Below are positions 1-6,399 of a stretch of 6,895 nt of DNA, piece after piece. Source of the DNA: an uncultured Clostridia bacterium (GTDB lineage: Bacteria; Bacillota; Clostridia; UBA1381; UMGS1253); the NCBI GenBank assembly GCA_937892135.1, contig CALAUK010000211.1, forward strand, positions 1 through 6,895. The letters run 5' to 3'. Position numbers and translations under genes: made by a program. The notes under the pieces were generated by a model. That model did no database searches and was not told the origin of the DNA. It saw nothing but the letters and a program-made list of their open reading frames with translations. The stretch's first letter is position 1. Every line of letters starts with the position of its first letter.

Positions 1-184
1 ATTGGTTTCTGACAACATACTTTATGCGGGTATGGTTGCAAATCGCGACCTTCTTTTAAGAAGAAAGATAACTATTGTTAAAAGACTTCAGAAATATATA
101 GAAACTATCTGCAAGGCTCCTCATTTTAAGACAAGCATTTTGTCAATAGGAGACGGAGTAGGACTTTGCTATAAATTAAAATAA
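1..184 (+). CDS. trmR: tRNA 5-hydroxyuridine O-methyltransferase TrmR/YrrM-like, C-terminal part
   Basis: This is a partial gene cut by the left edge; about 60 C-terminal residues remain, read in the frame starting at base 2, with a TAA stop at 182-184. It resembles the end of class I SAM-dependent O-methyltransferases of the COMT-like group. Visible landmarks are SDNILYAGMV, where the Asp-Asn pair matches the metal-binding residues of that fold, a basic helix (RRKITIVKRL), and the C-terminal strand SILSIGDGVGLCYK, typical of the YrrM/TrmR branch. In Bacillus subtilis TrmR methylates 5-hydroxyuridine at the tRNA wobble position, using SAM and a metal ion in the cytosol. The SAM-binding half lies outside the window, so the exact substrate is inferred from the C-terminus alone. 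Another O-methyltransferase of the same family remains possible. A hairpin terminator starts at the stop codon, so this is the last gene of its transcript. Confidence 0.72.
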   Translation, partial: LVSDNILYAGMVANRDLLLRRKITIVKRLQKYIETICKAPHFKTSILSIGDGVGLCYKLK

Positions 185-211
185 AAAAAGCGGCTTTGAG
201 CCGCTTTTTTT
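184..211. terminator. Bidirectional intrinsic terminator between trmR and the MATE gene
   Basis: A 12-bp perfect stem (A-run plus GCGGCT at 184-195, AGCCGC plus T-run at 199-210) encloses a 3-base loop. It is flanked by A's on the left and T's on the right, so it has a U-tract in both directions. It serves the trmR-like gene on the plus strand and the MATE gene on the minus strand. The MATE stop codon (210-212) lies in the right-hand T-run. Confidence 0.9.
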
Positions 212-1553
212 ATTTTAATGTTTTAATGGATAAAGTATATGACTTCTTAAATAAAACAAGAGAAGTTATAAGTCCTGCAAGCTCGGATAACGGAAATGCA
301 AGCCAAACGCCGTTAACACCGATAATCGCGCTTAGAATGTATGCTATCGGCAATAAAAACGCAAGCTGACGTACTATTGAAACAACCATAGAGTAAACTC
401 CGTTTCCAACAGCCTGAAACAGAGTGGAAACTATAATTCCCACTGCAGCAGGCAAGAAGCATAAAGAGATTGTGCGAAGCGCGGGAATTCCCATATTGTA
501 AATTTCTTCGTCTGCATTAAATACAGAAAGAAGAAGATGAGGTATACTCATAAACAGCACCATACCCAAGAACATTATGATAGCGGCGATTACAACGCCT
601 ATCTTAAGAGCTGACATAAGCCTTTTTTTGTTTTTTGCACCATAAGAATATCCCATAACAGGCATAACACCCTGATTTAAACCAAATACGGGCATAAACA
701 CAAAGGACTGAAGCTTAAAGTAAATTCCAAAAACGTTTACTGCCGTTCCTGAGCCAAGAGCCATTAAAAGCGCATTTAAAGCCGAGGTAAGCACTGAGCT
801 TATTGACTGCATAACTATTGCGGGAGCGCCAACCTTGTATATTTCACCTATTATCTTAAGGTCAGGCTTAAATGCTTTAAAGCTTACGCGGATTTCGTGC
901 TTTTTAAAAAATATAACGAATAAAGAAAATATCGCTGCCACTATCTGGCCTAAAACAGTTGCTATTGCCGCACCTGCCACGCCCATATTCAAATTAAAAA
1001 TAAACACAGGGTCTAAAATTATATTGGTTACTGCACCGATAAGCTGAAAAATCATAGGGTATATCATATTGCCTGTTGCCTGCAAAAGCTTTTCTGCGCA
1101 AACCTGAATGAAAAGACCCAAGGAAGCCACCATAACTATTGTAAGATATGTTTCGGTTTCTTTTGCAACTGTGCCCGATGCTCCCATAAGCGACACAAAG
1201 GGTTTAACCGCTATAAGACCTAAAACTACAAATAAAACCCATGAACAAACAGCAAGAAACATACCATTTGTTGCGGCAGAGTTTGCCTCGTTATAGTTTT
1301 TAGCACCGAGCCTTCTTGCAACAAGCGAGTTTACACCGATTGCCGTGCCCACAGAAACCGCAACCAGAAACATCTGAAATGGGAAAGCAAGATTAACTGC
1401 CTCAAGCCCTTGCAAGCTGTAGTGCGAAATAAAAATTCCATCAACGATGTTATAAAGCGCCTGAATAAGCATTGAAAACATACTTGGAATCGACATTGAA
1501 ATTATTAACTTAAGCATGGGCATCTGGCCCATTTTATTTTCTTTAGTGTTCAT
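210..1553 (-). CDS. MATE-family multidrug/cation efflux transporter
   Basis: This 447-residue polytopic membrane protein has the length and two-half, roughly 12-helix layout of MATE antiporters, which export drugs or metabolites in exchange for Na+ or H+. The N-terminal half carries the family signature P23, Q31, and ALYNIVDGIF around D38, then GTAIGVNSLVARRLGA (69-84) and NIILDPVFIF followed by GVAGAAIATVLGQ (177-203). The second half has GLNQGVMPVMGYSYGA (291-306), the usual counterpart motif. Overall it looks closest to the MepA-like branch of Bacillota, but the substrate cannot be read from sequence. The ATG at 1553 is supported by AAGGAGA (1567-1561) with a 7-base spacing and by a promoter just upstream. 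It is apparently monocistronic, divergent from the LCP gene, and ends in the terminator shared with the trmR-like gene. No frameshift or truncation is seen. Confidence 0.93.
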   Translation of the reverse strand: MNTKENKMGQMPMLKLIISMSIPSMFSMLIQALYNIVDGIFISHYSLQGLEAVNLAFPFQMFLVAVSVGTAIGVNSLVARRLGAKNYNEANSAATNGMFLAVCSWVLFVVLGLIAVKPFVSLMGASGTVAKETETYLTIVMVASLGLFIQVCAEKLLQATGNMIYPMIFQLIGAVTNIILDPVFIFNLNMGVAGAAIATVLGQIVAAIFSLFVIFFKKHEIRVSFKAFKPDLKIIGEIYKVGAPAIVMQSISSVLTSALNALLMALGSGTAVNVFGIYFKLQSFVFMPVFGLNQGVMPVMGYSYGAKNKKRLMSALKIGVVIAAIIMFLGMVLFMSIPHLLLSVFNADEEIYNMGIPALRTISLCFLPAAVGIIVSTLFQAVGNGVYSMVVSIVRQLAFLLPIAYILSAIIGVNGVWLAFPLSELAGLITSLVLFKKSYTLSIKTLK

Positions 1554-1581
1554 ATCATATTCTCCTTCTTTACTAACTAAA

Positions 1582-1610
1582 ATTATACCATAAAATAAAA
1601 GAAAGGTAAA
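1582..1610 (-). promoter_or_regulatory. Sigma-A-type promoter of the MATE gene
   Basis: Read on the minus strand, TTTACC (1610-1605) is followed by a 17-base spacer and a perfect TATAAT (1587-1582). A TG one base upstream makes an extended -10. The 5' leader would be short (about 20-25 bases) and includes the AAGGAGA ribosome binding site. The -35 is only 4/6 to consensus, but the extended -10 compensates. Confidence 0.8.
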
Positions 1611-1652
1611 CAGTTTTTGTGTTTAATTATCTTATGTAAAAGGAAAAGAAAT

Positions 1653-1708
1653 TTGTAGCTTTCTGCTAAAAAAGAAAAATAATTTTGTTTTTATGAGGAA
1701 AGCTATAA
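1653..1708. repeat. Long imperfect AT-rich inverted repeat between divergent promoters
   Basis: Arms TTGTAGCTTTC (1653-1663) and GAAAGCTATAA (1698-1708) pair over 11 positions with one G-T wobble. The interior continues: TAAAAA at 1667-1672 pairs with TTTTTA at 1688-1693, then AAA (1675-1677) with TTT (1683-1685), leaving a small A/T loop. It sits about 22 bases upstream of the LCP -35 box and about 43 bases upstream of the MATE -35 box. It could be an operator, a remnant terminator or a small repeat element. Function is unknown, and AT-rich sequence produces such pairings by chance more often than mixed sequence. Confidence 0.45.
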
Positions 1709-1730
1709 GAAAACGTGGGTCTTTATATTA

Positions 1731-1759
1731 TTGACTTTAAAGCCCTTGTATGTTATATT
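1731..1759 (+). promoter_or_regulatory. Sigma-A-type promoter of the LCP/CHR operon
   Basis: TTGACT (1731-1736), a 17-base spacer and TATATT (1754-1759), with TG at 1751-1752 giving an extended -10. Transcription should start near 1766. This places the in-frame ATG at 1750 upstream of the transcript and supports the ATG at 1795 as the LCP start. Confidence 0.82.
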
Positions 1760-1794
1760 ATAAGAAGAAACTCACAAACGGAAAGGCGAAAAAT

Positions 1795-2790
1795 ATGAGT
1801 AATATAAACAAAGGATATCCTGACGATTGGGATAATGATTTTAATATACAAAATTATGATGAAACTGTTATAGACGGAAGAGAAAGAAGACGGCTTGCCC
1901 AGGAAAGAAACCAGGGAAGAAGACCTAAGAAGAACAGGTCTGCTCCTAAGGCCTTTTTGATATTTCTTGCGGCAGTTTTATTGGTTTTAGCAGTTATTTT
2001 AATTGTACCAACTCCAAGAAGAACGGTTTTTCTTGTTGCGGGAACAGATGAGGACGGAACAAGAACCGATGCTATTATGCTTGCTTCTTTAAATTCCTGG
2101 AACGGAGAGATAACGTTGCTTTCAATTCCGAGGGATACTTATATTAAGGTAAGCGAAGAAAATTATAAAACAATGCGTGCTACCTATCCCGAACCTGCAA
2201 GACAGGGGATGAAGATTACGGAAATCCATCACTACGCCGGCGAAGAGGACGGAATGAACATTTTAAAAGATGAGATAGAAAGAAATTTCGGCGTGGATAT
2301 TGACTACTATGCCAGGGTTGATTTTGATGCCTTTGCCTTTCTGGTGGACAGTATAGGCGGAGTGGAATTTGATGTTCCTCAGGATATGGATTTTGAAGAT
2401 CCTACTCAGGATTTATATATACATCTCAAAAAAGGAAATCAGGTGCTTGACGGTGATAAGGCAGAGCAGCTTATGAGATTTCGTTATGGATATGCAAATC
2501 AGGACTTGGGACGTGTTTCGGTTCAGCAGGCATTTGTAAAGACCTTTGCCATGAAAGCTTTAAAGCCTTCAAATGTGCTTTTGCACGGAGGCGACTATGT
2601 TAAAGCAATAAAAGAATATATAAAAACAGATTTTAAGCCAATTAATTCTGTGGGATATTTAAAATGTGTTTTTTCTTTAAAGGATTCAAAGTTTGAGACC
2701 GCAACCATTCCCGGAGCGGTTGGCGGAAACGGAATGTTTAATGCAGATTTTGAAGAATTTAATGAATTGTATGGTAAATTGTATAAATAA
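1795..2790 (+). CDS. LytR-CpsA-Psr (LCP) family cell-wall glycopolymer ligase
   Basis: This is a 331-residue membrane-anchored enzyme of the LCP family, which moves undecaprenyl-phosphate-linked anionic glycopolymers onto peptidoglycan outside the membrane. A basic cytoplasmic tail (residues 1-51, with a RERRR cluster at 29-33 and RRPKKNR at 42-48) precedes one membrane helix (about 53-72). The extracellular catalytic domain follows: GTRTDAIML with D92, SIPRDTY with R113 and D114, DYYARVDFDAF and LVDSIGGVEF (about 170-193), then RFRYGYANQDLGRVSVQQ with R228, R230, D237, R240 and Q244. These match the family's phosphate- and metal-binding arginines and aspartates. The usual K-N-A-Y stretch is replaced by KITEIHHYAG, and residues 116-140 look like a variable loop. 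The start at 1795 was chosen because AAAGG (1782-1786) is well spaced and the earlier ATG at 1750 lies inside the promoter. It heads the unit with two CHR genes. Confidence 0.92.
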   Translation: MSNINKGYPDDWDNDFNIQNYDETVIDGRERRRLAQERNQGRRPKKNRSAPKAFLIFLAAVLLVLAVILIVPTPRRTVFLVAGTDEDGTRTDAIMLASLNSWNGEITLLSIPRDTYIKVSEENYKTMRATYPEPARQGMKITEIHHYAGEEDGMNILKDEIERNFGVDIDYYARVDFDAFAFLVDSIGGVEFDVPQDMDFEDPTQDLYIHLKKGNQVLDGDKAEQLMRFRYGYANQDLGRVSVQQAFVKTFAMKALKPSNVLLHGGDYVKAIKEYIKTDFKPINSVGYLKCVFSLKDSKFETATIPGAVGGNGMFNADFEEFNELYGKLYK

Positions 2791-2804
2791 AGTGAGGCTG
2801 TAAG

Positions 2805-3365
2805 ATGAAGAAAATAATTAAATTGTTTTTAACCTTTGCCAAAATAGGAGCGGTTACATTTGGTGGGGGATATGCTATGCTTCCTATATTACAGAGAGAG
2901 GTTGTTGAAAAGCACAAATGGGCAACGGAAGAGGAGCTTTTAGACTACTATGCCGTTGGTCAGTGCACACCGGGAGTTATAGCCGTAAATGTAGGGACAT
3001 TTGTAGGCTATAAGGAAAAAGGTATTATCGGCGGAGTAGCTGCAACTTTAGGAGTTATAACCCCGTCTATAATTATTTTAACCATTCTTGCGGCGTTTAT
3101 ATCCAATTTTTCAGAGTATGCCATAGTGCAGCACGCTATGGCGGGAATAAGAGTGTGTGTATGTGCATTGGTTATAAGTGCCGTTGTTAAGCTTTTGAAA
3201 AAAGCGGTTAAAAACACTCTGGGGCTTGTGATTTTCGGCGCATGCTTTCTTCTGGCAGTCTTTTGCCCTGATATACAGACAGCTTTGCTTGTCGTTTTAG
3301 CGGGTGTCATCGGCTTTGTAGTTTCAAGCTTAAAAGAAAGTAAAAAGGCAGAAAGGAAAAAGTGA
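2805..3365 (+). CDS. Chromate-transporter (CHR) family protein, first half-size subunit
   Basis: At 186 residues this is a short-chain CHR protein, one six-helix-type half of the ChrA fold, in the cytoplasmic membrane. Signature motifs are FGGGYAMLPILQREVVE (19-35), the acidic stretch TEEELLDYYAVGQ (41-53), TPGVIAVNVGTFVGYK (55-70) and the TPS turn (86-88). The C-terminus is basic (KESKKAERKK). The ATG follows GTGAGG (2792-2797) with a 7-base spacing and lies 14 bases after the LCP stop, so co-transcription is likely. The next gene starts one base after its stop and encodes a second half, fitting the pattern of paired short CHR proteins that work together. Full-length ChrA exports chromate. 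In an anaerobe with no other resistance genes nearby the true substrate is unknown; another oxyanion is possible. Confidence 0.9.
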   Translation: MKKIIKLFLTFAKIGAVTFGGGYAMLPILQREVVEKHKWATEEELLDYYAVGQCTPGVIAVNVGTFVGYKEKGIIGGVAATLGVITPSIIILTILAAFISNFSEYAIVQHAMAGIRVCVCALVISAVVKLLKKAVKNTLGLVIFGACFLLAVFCPDIQTALLVVLAGVIGFVVSSLKESKKAERKK

Positions 3366-3366
3366 T

Positions 3367-3903
3367 ATGATATATTTAAAATTATTTCTGACATTTTTTA
3401 AAATAGGCCTTTTTGCAGTTGGCGGCGGTCTTGCAACGCTTCCGTTTTTAAAAGAGCTTACTTATACAACCGACTGGATAACTATGGCAGACATTTCGAA
3501 TATGGTTGCGGTGTCTGAATCAACTCCGGGGCCATTAGGCGTTAATATGGCGACCTATGTAGGTTTTCTTAAGGGTAATGTTCTGGGTGCAATAATAGCT
3601 CCTTTGGGCCTTGTTTTCCCGTCTGTTATAGTAATACTTATTGTATCGAAGTTTTTAGCAAAATTTAAAGACAGCAAAAAAGTCGAGCACATATTTTCAG
3701 GGCTTCGCCCCGCATCTGTGGCATTGGTCGCTTCTGCGGGAGTAAGTCTTATAAAGGTGGCATTTTTCAATGGAGAGACTTTCTTCTGGCAGGGGGCAGT
3801 GCTTGGCATTTTAGTATATTTAGGGCTTTGGAAATTTAAAAAAATACACCCTGTTGTTTTTATTTTAATATCTGCTGTTGTGGGAATAATTTTTAAGTTT
3901 TAG
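3367..3903 (+). CDS. Chromate-transporter (CHR) family protein, second half-size subunit
   Basis: This 178-residue partner of the preceding gene has the same fold but clearly diverged sequence. The GGG motif appears as AVGGGLATLPFLKEL (17-31), the second motif as ESTPGPLGVNMATYVGF (51-67), the turn as FPS (84-86), and GLRPASVALVASA (112-124) matches the conserved helix after the variable loop. The ATG at 3367 is one base beyond the upstream TGA, with AAAGGA (3352-3357) inside the end of the previous gene, so translational coupling is likely. The two subunits probably form a heteromeric transporter, as reported for paired short CHR proteins in Bacillus. It is followed 12 bases later by a 55-residue small gene with a strong ribosome binding site. 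Substrate is not determinable from the sequence. Confidence 0.9.
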   Translation: MIYLKLFLTFFKIGLFAVGGGLATLPFLKELTYTTDWITMADISNMVAVSESTPGPLGVNMATYVGFLKGNVLGAIIAPLGLVFPSVIVILIVSKFLAKFKDSKKVEHIFSGLRPASVALVASAGVSLIKVAFFNGETFFWQGAVLGILVYLGLWKFKKIHPVVFILISAVVGIIFKF

Positions 3904-3915
3904 GGAGGATAAAAA

Positions 3916-4083
3916 ATGGAGCCTCGTGATTATATAGTTTTAAAAATAGAGGGCGAGTATGTAACGCTTAAAAATACAGAAGACGGAACAGAGGTTTTTG
4001 TCAATATGTTTATGTTGCCTTCGGGAATAGATGTCGGAACACATCTTCACTACGAAAATTTGGAATATGAAATTATAGAATAA
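3916..4083 (+). CDS. Small 55-residue conserved-looking protein, function unknown
   Basis: This short gene has a near-ideal ribosome binding site (AGGGAGG, 3902-3908, 7 bases before the ATG) and sits 12 bases after the second CHR gene and just before the operon terminator, so it is probably a real protein. It begins MEPRDYIVLKIEGEYVTLK and continues with EVFVNMFMLPSGIDVG and a terminal LHYENLEYEIIE. It is acidic and has alternating hydrophobic residues, suggesting a small all-beta fold, with no membrane segment or cysteine. The pattern (ligand-free strand, acidic turn, then L-P-x-G-x-x-x-G) loosely recalls the DUF3006 type of small beta-barrel proteins, but that is a weak resemblance from memory. 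It may be a cytosolic accessory of the operon or an unrelated rider. Confidence 0.8.
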   Translation: MEPRDYIVLKIEGEYVTLKNTEDGTEVFVNMFMLPSGIDVGTHLHYENLEYEIIE

Positions 4084-4084
4084 A

Positions 4085-4117
4085 AAAACTGCTTCGCAAC
4101 AAGTGCGAAGCAGTTTT
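4085..4117. terminator. Bidirectional intrinsic terminator between the CHR operon and gapA
   Basis: A perfect 14-bp stem (AAAACTGCTTCGCA at 4085-4098, its complement at 4104-4117) has a 5-base loop. The plus strand continues into T-rich sequence. The minus strand runs into seven T's (complement of the A-run 4082-4088), so it should stop gapA transcripts well too. It begins at the stop codon of the 55-residue gene and lies 13 bases beyond the gapA stop. Confidence 0.92.
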
Positions 4118-4130
4118 ACTTTTAATTAAA

Positions 4131-5144
4131 TTATGCAAGTTCTGCAAAGTATTTAATTGTTCTAACCATCTGGCTTGTGTAAGAATTTTCGTTGTCATAC
4201 CAGGAAACAACCTGTACCTGATATGTGTCATCGTCAATCTTAGCAACCATTGTCTGAGTTGCATCAAACAATGAACCATATGTGATACCGATGATATCAG
4301 AAGATACTAGCTCTTCTTCTGTGTAACCGAAAGACTCAGTTGCAGCAGCCTTCATAGCAGCGTTGATACCTTCTTTTGTGATGTCCTTACCCTTTACTAC
4401 AGCAACAAGAAGTGTTGTAGAACCTGTGGGAGTGGGAACACGCTGAGCAGAACCGATAAGCTTACCGTTAAGCTCAGGAATTACAAGGCCGATAGCTTTT
4501 GCAGCACCTGTAGAGTTGGGAACGATGTTAGCAGCAGCAGCTCTTGCTCTTCTGAAATCGCCCTTTCTGTGAGGACCGTCAAGAACCATCTGGTCACCTG
4601 TGTAAGCATGAACTGTTGTCATGATACCAGACTGGATGGGAGCGTACTCGTTAAGTGCCTTAGCCATGGGAGCCAAGCAGTTTGTTGTACAAGAAGCAGC
4701 AGAAATAACTGTATCTTCTGCCTTTAGTGTGTCGTGGTTTACGTTGAAAACGATTGTGGGAAGGTCGTTACCAGCGGGAGCTGAAATAACAACTTTCTTT
4801 GCGCCTGCTGCGATATGAGCAGAAGCCTTCTCCTTAGATGTAAAGAAGCCTGTGCACTCCAAAACAACATCTACACCAAGCTCGCCCCAGGGAAGTTCAG
4901 CGGGATTAGCGTTAGCATAAATTTTGATTGTCTTGCCGTCAACTGTGATAGAATCCTCACCAGCCTCAACTGTGTGACCATCATATCTGCCCTGAGCTGT
5001 GTCATACTTTAAAAGATGAGCAAGCATAGCGGGTTTTGTTAGGTCGTTGATAGCAACAACTTCATAACCTTCTGCACCAAACATCTGTCTGAATGCAAGA
5101 CGACCGATACGGCCAAATCCATTAATAGCAACTTTTACTGACAT
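4131..5144 (-). CDS. gapA: Glyceraldehyde-3-phosphate dehydrogenase, NAD-type (type I)
   Basis: This 337-residue cytosolic enzyme has the full length of phosphorylating GAPDH, which oxidises glyceraldehyde 3-phosphate with NAD+ and phosphate to 1,3-bisphosphoglycerate in glycolysis. The Rossmann motif INGFGRIGRLAFRQ (7-20) is followed by D34 in AINDLT, an acidic residue at the position that favours NAD+ over NADP+. The catalytic motif SAASCTTNCLAP places the nucleophile at C152, and H179 in TTVHAYTGDQ is the partner histidine. The phosphate-binding region includes PHRKGDFRRARAAA (191-204) and PNSTGAAKAIG (209-219), and the C-terminal WYDNENSYTSQMV is intact. AGGAGG (complement of 5155-5160) lies 10 bases upstream of the ATG. 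It has its own promoter and leader hairpin and is apparently monocistronic: no pgk or tpi follows, which differs from the common gap-pgk-tpi arrangement. Confidence 0.97.
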   Translation of the reverse strand: MSVKVAINGFGRIGRLAFRQMFGAEGYEVVAINDLTKPAMLAHLLKYDTAQGRYDGHTVEAGEDSITVDGKTIKIYANANPAELPWGELGVDVVLECTGFFTSKEKASAHIAAGAKKVVISAPAGNDLPTIVFNVNHDTLKAEDTVISAASCTTNCLAPMAKALNEYAPIQSGIMTTVHAYTGDQMVLDGPHRKGDFRRARAAAANIVPNSTGAAKAIGLVIPELNGKLIGSAQRVPTPTGSTTLLVAVVKGKDITKEGINAAMKAAATESFGYTEEELVSSDIIGITYGSLFDATQTMVAKIDDDTYQVQVVSWYDNENSYTSQMVRTIKYFAELA

Positions 5145-5172
5145 AATAAATGTGCCTCCTAAAAATATTATT

Positions 5173-5195
5173 TTTCCGCAATGGTTTGGCGGAAA
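5173..5195 (-). promoter_or_regulatory. Stem-loop in the gapA 5' leader
   Basis: Perfect 7-bp arms (TTTCCGC at 5173-5179 and GCGGAAA at 5189-5195) surround a 9-base loop. It lies in the predicted gapA leader between the transcription start (about 5215) and the ribosome binding site, and it is the only GC-containing patch in an otherwise AT-rich region. It could stabilise the mRNA or be a regulator site. No long T-run follows it directly in the gapA direction, so a terminator is unlikely. Confidence 0.55.
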
Positions 5196-5221
5196 TTACT
5201 TACATAATAAGTCCGTTCTTT

Positions 5222-5250
5222 ATTTTACAACATTTTTTAAAATTTTACAA
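5222..5250 (-). promoter_or_regulatory. Sigma-A-type promoter of gapA
   Basis: On the minus strand TTGTAA (5250-5245), a 17-base spacer and TAAAAT (5227-5222). Transcription would start near 5215, giving a leader of about 70 bases before the ATG. This fits the expected strong independent expression of gapA and separates it from the upstream cyclophilin gene. Confidence 0.75.
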
Positions 5251-5257
5251 GTCTTTT

Positions 5258-5283
5258 TTGTTAAAATTTTGTTAATCTAACAA
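5258..5283. promoter_or_regulatory. TTGTTA-type direct and inverted repeats upstream of the gapA promoter
   Basis: TTGTTAA occurs at 5258-5264 and 5269-5275, spaced 11 bases apart, about one helical turn. The second copy forms a near palindrome with TAACAA at 5278-5283 (7-bp arms from 5268 to 5284, 3-base centre). The half-site matches that of the redox repressor Rex in Bacillota, but the normal inverted pair with a 4-base centre is not present. The palindrome could instead be a weak terminator for the cyclophilin gene. Regulatory assignment is speculative. Confidence 0.35.
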
Positions 5284-5291
5284 ATTTTTTT

Positions 5292-5792
5292 CTATTCAAA
5301 GAAAATTTTTATTATTTTTGGTTGATTTTTTGCAAGAACTGTTCCGTTTCTGTCCTCTGTTACAGCATTATTGACAATAGCATCAACAACTTCAATTCCC
5401 TCTGTAACTTTTCCGAATGCTGCATACTCTCCGTCAAGGTGAGGAGAAGTTTTATGCATAATAAAGAACTGGCTGCTTGCTGAATTTTTCATCATGCTTC
5501 TTGCCATTGAAATAACGCCTCTTTCGTGCTTTAAGGTGTTATTTACGCCGTTTGACAAAAATTCGCCTTTAATCTGTTCGTCAGAGCCACCCATACCTGT
5601 TCCTGTGGGGTCACCGCCCTGAATCATAAAGCCGTCAATAATTCTGTGGAAAGTAAGACCGTCATAAAATCCGTTTCCAACAAGACGCTTAAAGTTTTCT
5701 ACTGTTATGGGAGCGTGCTCGGGGTAAAGCTCAAGCTTAATTGTTCCGTGTTCAGTTTCCATAACAATTTTGTTTGTTTTTTCAATTGCCAT
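5292..5792 (-). CDS. Cyclophilin-type peptidyl-prolyl cis-trans isomerase
   Basis: This is a 166-residue single-domain cyclophilin, the usual size of bacterial cytosolic PpiB-type enzymes that speed proline isomerisation during protein folding. There is no signal peptide or lipobox, so it should act in the cytoplasm. Active-site motifs are TFHRIIDGFMIQGGDP (47-62), with R50, F55, M56 and Q58, then NSASSQFFIMHKTSPHLDG (103-121) and AAFGKV (124-129). The position of human CypA Trp121 is histidine (H118), as is common in bacterial forms and linked to low cyclosporin binding. The ATG at 5792 was chosen because AAAGGAGA (complement of 5801-5808) is 8 bases upstream. A longer in-frame extension to 5867 would overlap the TPR gene and adds no cyclophilin-like sequence. 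It follows the TPR gene by 40 bases with no clear promoter between, so the two are probably one operon. Confidence 0.94.
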   Translation of the reverse strand: MAIEKTNKIVMETEHGTIKLELYPEHAPITVENFKRLVGNGFYDGLTFHRIIDGFMIQGGDPTGTGMGGSDEQIKGEFLSNGVNNTLKHERGVISMARSMMKNSASSQFFIMHKTSPHLDGEYAAFGKVTEGIEVVDAIVNNAVTEDRNGTVLAKNQPKIIKIFFE

Positions 5793-5832
5793 AATTGTTT
5801 TCTCCTTTATATTATGTAAATTATTAAAAATT

Positions 5833-6399
5833 TTATTCGTTTTCAAGGATAGATAGCTCGCGCTCAATCTCTTCTGTCTTAACAGTTGTTAAAAATGATG
5901 GTGTGAAAGAAAGCGCCTTTTTAAAGTCTTCAATAGCGGCTTCTTTATTTCCAAGAGCCTTTTCAACAAGGCCTGCATGGTAAAAGGTTTCAATTCCTTT
6001 TGCCTCAGCCCCCGTTGCCTCATCAGAGAATTTCTTTGCTTTTTCATATTCACCCTTTTCATAATAGAGCTGAACTAAGTTGTCAAGTATTACCTTGTCT
6101 GTTTTATTATATTCATAAGCCTCCAGAGCAAAGCTTTCGGCATCTTCTGCCTTAAGAAGAATCTTATAATAGCCGAGTGTGCCATAAACATTTGTGCTTA
6201 CAAAATTATCAAAAACAGTCTGCATAATCTCTGTTGCCTTAGAATAATCTCCCTGCCTGTAATAAATCATTGATAGGATTTCTTTTCCTTTGTAGGTTTC
6301 AGCTTCTGTGATGCGGGGATTTCGAAGTGCATAGTTTATTGCAGTTCTTGCCTCATCAGGTCTTCCTTCGCGCAAAAGGAAGTATGCATAATTATATGA
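5833..6399 (-). CDS. TPR-repeat protein, 5' end missing at a sequence junction
   Basis: About 188 C-terminal residues of a tetratricopeptide-repeat protein are visible, ending at TAA (5835-5833). Roughly five helix-turn-helix repeats can be followed, starting with YNYAYFLLREGRPDEAR, then ILSMIYYRQGDYSKATEIM, a diverged one around YYKILLKAEDAESFALEAY, LVQLYYEKGEYEKAKKF, and HAGLVEKALGNKEAAIEDF. TPR arrays are protein-interaction scaffolds; no enzymatic domain is present. The reading frame stays open to a GTG at 6441, but beyond about 6399 that sequence is the complement of a SpoIIAB-like coding region, so those residues are spurious and the real N-terminus, perhaps with a membrane anchor, is missing. 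The gene lies 40 bases upstream of the cyclophilin gene on the same strand, which hints at a shared folding or envelope role, but this is only context. Confidence 0.82.
   Translation of the reverse strand, partial: SYNYAYFLLREGRPDEARTAINYALRNPRITEAETYKGKEILSMIYYRQGDYSKATEIMQTVFDNFVSTNVYGTLGYYKILLKAEDAESFALEAYEYNKTDKVILDNLVQLYYEKGEYEKAKKFSDEATGAEAKGIETFYHAGLVEKALGNKEAAIEDFKKALSFTPSFLTTVKTEEIERELSILENE

Noticed and set aside
1750..1794. Upstream in-frame ATG that would add 15 residues to the LCP protein
   Set aside because: It lies between the -35 and -10 boxes of the predicted promoter and lacks a ribosome binding site. The ATG at 1795 has a well-spaced AAAGG.
3008..3394. 128-residue minus-strand frame opposite the first CHR gene
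   Set aside because: It is a shadow of the well-supported CHR gene, with no ribosome binding site and non-protein-like composition. The same holds for the antisense frames inside the MATE, second CHR and gapA genes.
5258..5283. Canonical Rex operator
   Set aside because: The standard site needs TTGTTAA and TTAACAA facing each other around 4 bases. Here the copies are direct, or inverted with a shorter centre, so only a possible regulatory repeat is recorded.
5793..5867. Longer start for the cyclophilin gene
   Set aside because: The extension overlaps the TPR coding end, has no ribosome binding site and adds no cyclophilin-like sequence. AAAGGAGA sits 8 bases before the ATG at 5792.
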